This document shows positions 28,121 to 31,512 of a stretch of 31,512 nt of DNA, piece by piece (position 1 is the stretch's first letter; every line of letters starts with the position of its first letter). Source of the stretch: a virus. The notes under the pieces were generated by a model. The model ran no database searches. It was not told where the DNA came from and saw only the letters and a list, made by a program, of their open reading frames with translations. Location: positions 1 through 31,512 of the IMG/VR virus record IMGVR_UViG_3300025648_000060. One strand, 5' to 3'. A program made the translations under genes and the position numbers.

Positions 28121-28648
28121 TTATGGGTTGATTATAGTATTTAAGAAAATTGATAAACCTTTTGGAACTGTTGCTCCTCCACCTGTTGGTATTGAAATAA
28201 CATTAAAAGTTAAAATATCTCCTATTGAAAAAGTATTGGAAGATATAATAGGTTGAGTTCCATTTGTTCTTGAAGTTGTTGCTCCTGATGCAATAGTTAT
28301 TTTAGTTGATAAAATACTTGTTCCATTCTTTTTTATATCTATAACAGTATTCCCACTACCTGATGTATCTGTAGTAGCCCCTAGACTTAAGATTTGCCCA
28401 TTATAAGGCATTACATAAGAATTAGGACTAGTTGATACAGTCAATGTAATTGAGCCATCCAAAGTCCTTATAACAGGTCTTTCTTGTATTCCTGAAAGAG
28501 AAGTCCAATTAAAAGAACCTATTAAATTACTTGCTTTTATTTTAGGACTATCTACACCATCGTGAATATGGAAAGGTATTTTAGACCCCCTAAATTGATT
28601 AGATTGTAAAGTTCTTTCTATTATATTTTGAACTTGTTGCTCATTCAT
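28121..28648 (-). CDS. Beta-rich tail or receptor-binding-like protein
   Basis: A 175-residue protein. The C-terminal 110 residues show a beta-sandwich pattern common in phage tail and capsid-attached proteins: NSYVMPYNGQILSLGATTD, VIDIKKNGTSIL, SIGDILTFNVISIPTGG. A DUF-type domain with this layout often mediates receptor or carbohydrate contact. The call rests on style. It follows the larger tail protein by 18 bases. Confidence 0.6.
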   Translation of the reverse strand: MNEQQVQNIIERTLQSNQFRGSKIPFHIHDGVDSPKIKASNLIGSFNWTSLSGIQERPVIRTLDGSITLTVSTSPNSYVMPYNGQILSLGATTDTSGSGNTVIDIKKNGTSILSTKITIASGATTSRTNGTQPIISSNTFSIGDILTFNVISIPTGGGATVPKGLSIFLNTIINP

Positions 28649-28666
28649 AATTTATTTTGTTCCATA

Positions 28667-30247
28667 TTATGGATTTATTCTTATTTCAGTTAAATGTCCA
28701 AAAGCATTTGTTCCTCCTGTTAAAACTGCTCTTAATTGTAGCCATTGAGATTTTTCAAAAGTAACACTTTCATAAGCACCTGATATTGAACCTGCTGGTA
28801 TTACTTTACTAGAGTCTAGATCTTGAAAAGCAGAATTAAAATCTTGTCTATATTGTAATTTAATTTGATTATCTGCAATAGTTGGTTGAGATACTTTAAA
28901 TTCAATAGTTCCTCCTGTTGTTGGATTAAAATATGTTCCTATTGGTATTAAATCAAAATCTATTGTTCCTGTTCCATATAAAACAGATTGTCCTACATCT
29001 ATACCATAACTACCTGCTCCATCTGACCATCCTGCTAAAAGTCCTGCTCCATTATTTGTTATTGATGTAGTTAAAACAGAAGCATAACCATTATATGTTC
29101 CATAAGATAATTGATTAGACATTCTTAGAGAAGTTGGAAGTGTTGAACCTGAAGCAAAGTTATAATTTTGACTTGATAAATCAATAGCCCATATACCACC
29201 ACAAGTTGTTATTGGTGTTCCACTATTTGTTGTAGTTAAAAATGAAAAGTATAATTGATTTTTAATTGATACAGCTCCTCCCCATTGATAATAAGGTTCT
29301 ACTGTTCCTGTTATATGGTCTGGTATCTTTTTATATAAATCAGCACGAGATCCATTTGTTATATATATTCTTCCTCTATTTCCCGCAAAAACATAAGTAT
29401 TAGTATTTACAGTTATCATATTATAAATACCTACTTCAGCTAAAACAATAGGAGTTTCATATAATGCTTGTAATGTTTGTCCTGTAATAGTGATAGTTCT
29501 ATCCCAAGGATAAATAATATTTCTACTACCTCCTATTAATAAAGTTGAACCTAAATATTGTAAACAAGTTGCTGTATCATTTTGAGGTATCACAGGATTT
29601 TCGCTATATATATAAGTTGAAGTATTTGATGGGTCAAAAGCTGTTGATGGATTTGTATTATTTTTTGCTAATTGTCCTATCCAATTTCCATCACAAAAAT
29701 ATAAAGTTCCATCAGTATAAACACAAGTTGAATGATTTGCTCCTGTTGTATTAACTTTAAATATGTTTATTGTTCCTGTTGATGATCCATCTGCTGGATT
29801 CCAGCCATAAAACCAAGTTATATTTCCTATTCCATCCACTTTTGCATAATCAATTTTATTTGCTGAAAAAACAAAGATATAAGAATAATTATTTATTCTA
29901 TCTTCAAAACAAGCAATACCATTTCCTGTTGAAAATCCTGAACCCTCTGGTGTATTTCCTTGATATGTATAAGTTCCTGAATTAGTCCTATCTCCCCATA
30001 CATAACCATTATTATCTACAATAAAATTACCTGCAAGAATAGAAGTGCAAGAATACATAGATTTACCCATTGCTGGACTTGTTCCTGATGATACTTTTGT
30101 CATTGAGAAATTTAAATTTCCCTCTTTAGGAATTGATACGATATTTATATTTCTCATATCAGCAATACCATCATAAGGATTATCTGCTATTCCATTCGCT
30201 ATACCATCTATTATAATTTCTCCACTTTTCTTATAGGTTACTGCCAT
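28667..30247 (-). CDS. Large beta-rich tail protein
   Basis: A 526-residue protein with repeated short beta-strand units spaced by Gly/Asn turns, like a beta-propeller or tail-tube-like structure. MAVTYKKSGEIIIDGIANGI is at the start, with FVFSANKIDYAKVDG and LYFCDGNWIGQLAK in the middle. No catalytic motif was seen. It may be a podovirus tail nozzle or hub protein. The call is by position and beta-rich pattern. Confidence 0.6.
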   Translation of the reverse strand: MAVTYKKSGEIIIDGIANGIADNPYDGIADMRNINIVSIPKEGNLNFSMTKVSSGTSPAMGKSMYSCTSILAGNFIVDNNGYVWGDRTNSGTYTYQGNTPEGSGFSTGNGIACFEDRINNYSYIFVFSANKIDYAKVDGIGNITWFYGWNPADGSSTGTINIFKVNTTGANHSTCVYTDGTLYFCDGNWIGQLAKNNTNPSTAFDPSNTSTYIYSENPVIPQNDTATCLQYLGSTLLIGGSRNIIYPWDRTITITGQTLQALYETPIVLAEVGIYNMITVNTNTYVFAGNRGRIYITNGSRADLYKKIPDHITGTVEPYYQWGGAVSIKNQLYFSFLTTTNSGTPITTCGGIWAIDLSSQNYNFASGSTLPTSLRMSNQLSYGTYNGYASVLTTSITNNGAGLLAGWSDGAGSYGIDVGQSVLYGTGTIDFDLIPIGTYFNPTTGGTIEFKVSQPTIADNQIKLQYRQDFNSAFQDLDSSKVIPAGSISGAYESVTFEKSQWLQLRAVLTGGTNAFGHLTEIRINP

Positions 30248-30295
30248 ATATTTGTTAGTACTGTACTGTTTGATGTAGTTGTTGGTTGCATAGTT

Positions 30296-31512
30296 TTATA
30301 GATTTATTAGATAAGCATGACCAGATTGTCCATCTCCTATTCCACCACCATTTCCTGCATTTCCTCCTGTTACTACTGTTGTATAAGTTGATGGTGTTGT
30401 ATCAGTTACATGGATTATTACTCCACCTCCACCACCTGTTGAGAAACTTGGACCTGCATCATTCCCTTTAGCTGATATTATTCCTGTGAATGTAGTTATA
30501 TGTCCTGCTAAGAATACACAACCACCTCCATTATTTGTTGTGCTTCCTCCAAATCCACTTGTATTACCATCTCCTCTTGCTCCACCAATTACTTGTGTAG
30601 GTATTGTTGAAGATACAGCAGAAGTTAAAGTATTAAAGTAAAGAATATCTTTGATTGTTGGTATTATAATAGTTTTAGGACCTGCAGTTGAACTACCATT
30701 ATTTCCTCCAAAACCTCCTCCATAAAATACAGGTGTTGTATATAAATTTACATCGGTAGTGTTTTCTTGTCTTTGTTGTCCCTCTCCATCAGCACTAATA
30801 GTTCCAGTTCCTGCTAAAGTTCCTGAATAATAAACTTTAAAATTATGAGTATTCAAAGTAACTCCAGAATTAATTGTAAGATTATGATAATACATATCAC
30901 GAGTTAAAGTTGTATTTGTTGATATGACTACATCTCCATCAGCACCTGAACCAAATTTACTAACTGTTCCTGAACCTGTATTAGTAATAGTAGTAGTTCC
31001 TCCTGTAGTATTAACTGATATACCTGTTCCTCCTGTTATAACTTGTGCTGCTGTTGTATCTCCATTTATAGAAGTGATACCTGCTGACCCTCCTGTATGA
31101 GCAACTAAAGGACTTGCTGGTGTTCCTGCTCCTGTTATTGTTGTTCCATCAACTGAAATTTTAACTATTGGTGTTGCTGGATTTGTATTATCTGTATTAA
31201 GTCCTGTGACTGAAGTTACTCCAGCAGATCCCCCTGTATGTGCTACTAAAGGATTACCTGATGAACCATCTCCTGTAATTGTTGTTCCATCTACACTAAC
31301 TGTTGTAGCTCCTGTTGTATTTATATTAGTTACTAAATTAGATACAAAAGTAGTATTTGAATTTAGATTTGTAATAAAATTACTATTATTTGCTATATCT
31401 GTTGTAAAAGTATTATTTCCCACTAGATTTGTAATAAATGAAGTATTACTTGCTAGATTTGCTGTATCTACACTTATTGATGGAAATGCTGCTGTATTAG
31501 GACTTGTTGTCG
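30296..31512 (-). CDS. Tail-fibre-like protein (partial, N-terminus off window)
   Basis: The frame stays open to the window edge, so the GTG at 31423 is not the start. It carries repeats typical of tail fibres: VSVDGTTITGDGSSGNPLVA (twice), GVTSVTGLNTD and TGGTGISVNTTGG. Upstream is a repeated NNSNFITNLNSNTTF-type segment. The C-terminus (about 220 residues) has LTINSGVTLNTHNFKVYY and Gly-rich turns ending in a beta-helix-like pattern. It should contact the host surface. Confidence 0.75.
   Translation of the reverse strand, partial: TTSPNTAAFPSISVDTANLASNTSFITNLVGNNTFTTDIANNSNFITNLNSNTTFVSNLVTNINTTGATTVSVDGTTITGDGSSGNPLVAHTGGSAGVTSVTGLNTDNTNPATPIVKISVDGTTITGAGTPASPLVAHTGGSAGITSINGDTTAAQVITGGTGISVNTTGGTTTITNTGSGTVSKFGSGADGDVVISTNTTLTRDMYYHNLTINSGVTLNTHNFKVYYSGTLAGTGTISADGEGQQRQENTTDVNLYTTPVFYGGGFGGNNGSSTAGPKTIIIPTIKDILYFNTLTSAVSSTIPTQVIGGARGDGNTSGFGGSTTNNGGGCVFLAGHITTFTGIISAKGNDAGPSFSTGGGGGVIIHVTDTTPSTYTTVVTGGNAGNGGGIGDGQSGHAYLINL

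Noticed and set aside
1-31512. Alternative genetic code with TGA read as Gly or Trp
   Set aside because: TGA ends genes at 21430 and inside ATGA at 16506, and no reading frame needs TGA as sense.
1-31512. tRNA genes, integrase, attachment sites, diversity-generating retroelement
   Set aside because: No cloverleaf with a GTTCRANNC loop, no recombinase or reverse transcriptase motif, and no template repeat was seen by eye.

Overview
The window is a strongly AT-rich stretch of a tailed double-stranded DNA phage (or prophage-like) genome. It carries a GpA-type large terminase, portal, scaffold, HK97-type major capsid protein, a connector-like protein, virion proteins, a lysis cassette and many small early genes. 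Almost every gene is on the minus strand, so the genes read from high to low coordinates. No integrase, tRNA, DNA polymerase or helicase is visible. Stops are mostly TAA, a few TAG, and TGA ends genes at least at 21430 and 16506, so the code is standard. Shine-Dalgarno sequences are nearly absent and genes start after A-rich tracts or at stop-start junctions such as TAATATG. Promoters are of ordinary sigma70 type (TATAAT, two with perfect TTGACA-17-TATAAT), which argues against a Bacteroidetes host. A DUF1003-like membrane protein and the style of the transglycosylase hint at a Patescibacteria-like or other AT-rich host, but this is weak inference.

Layout in minus-strand order: a tail-fibre-like gene running off the right end (31512-30296); two further beta-rich tail proteins and a connector-like protein (30247-27197); an Asn/Gly-rich virion protein and a transglycosylase-bearing virion protein (27192-24035); a lysis cassette with an XhlA-like protein, a holin and a GH24 lysozyme, then a RusA resolvase (23925-21966); a plus-strand two-gene cassette with its own promoter and terminators, and beside it a candidate plus-strand small RNA (20871-21926); a DUF1003-like gene; a DnaD/replisome-organiser-like gene behind a pseudoknotted leader; about a dozen small early genes including HNH proteins (19376-14961); a macrodomain-like/DUF7666-like/pentapeptide-repeat fusion; an ssDNA-binding-like protein ending DIPF; an exported transglycosylase; and a groES-ORF-groEL operon that runs towards terminase, portal, scaffold and capsid (10903-1).

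The most notable region is the capsid gene. It is split into three exons by two related group I introns. Both 5' splice sites can be placed to the base by guide-sequence pairing, and the second 3' site is supported by a 5-bp P10. Joined, the exons give one 342-residue protein. Intron 1 carries an HNH/NUMOD endonuclease and intron 2 a LAGLIDADG endonuclease, in different loops of homologous cores. The LAGLIDADG gene has a perfect sigma70 promoter exactly six bases before its ATG, predicting a leaderless mRNA. The same TATAAT-6nt-ATG spacing recurs before several other genes. Together these point to a phage that uses leaderless and re-initiating translation, encodes its own chaperonin pair next to its head genes, and carries several untested structured RNAs.
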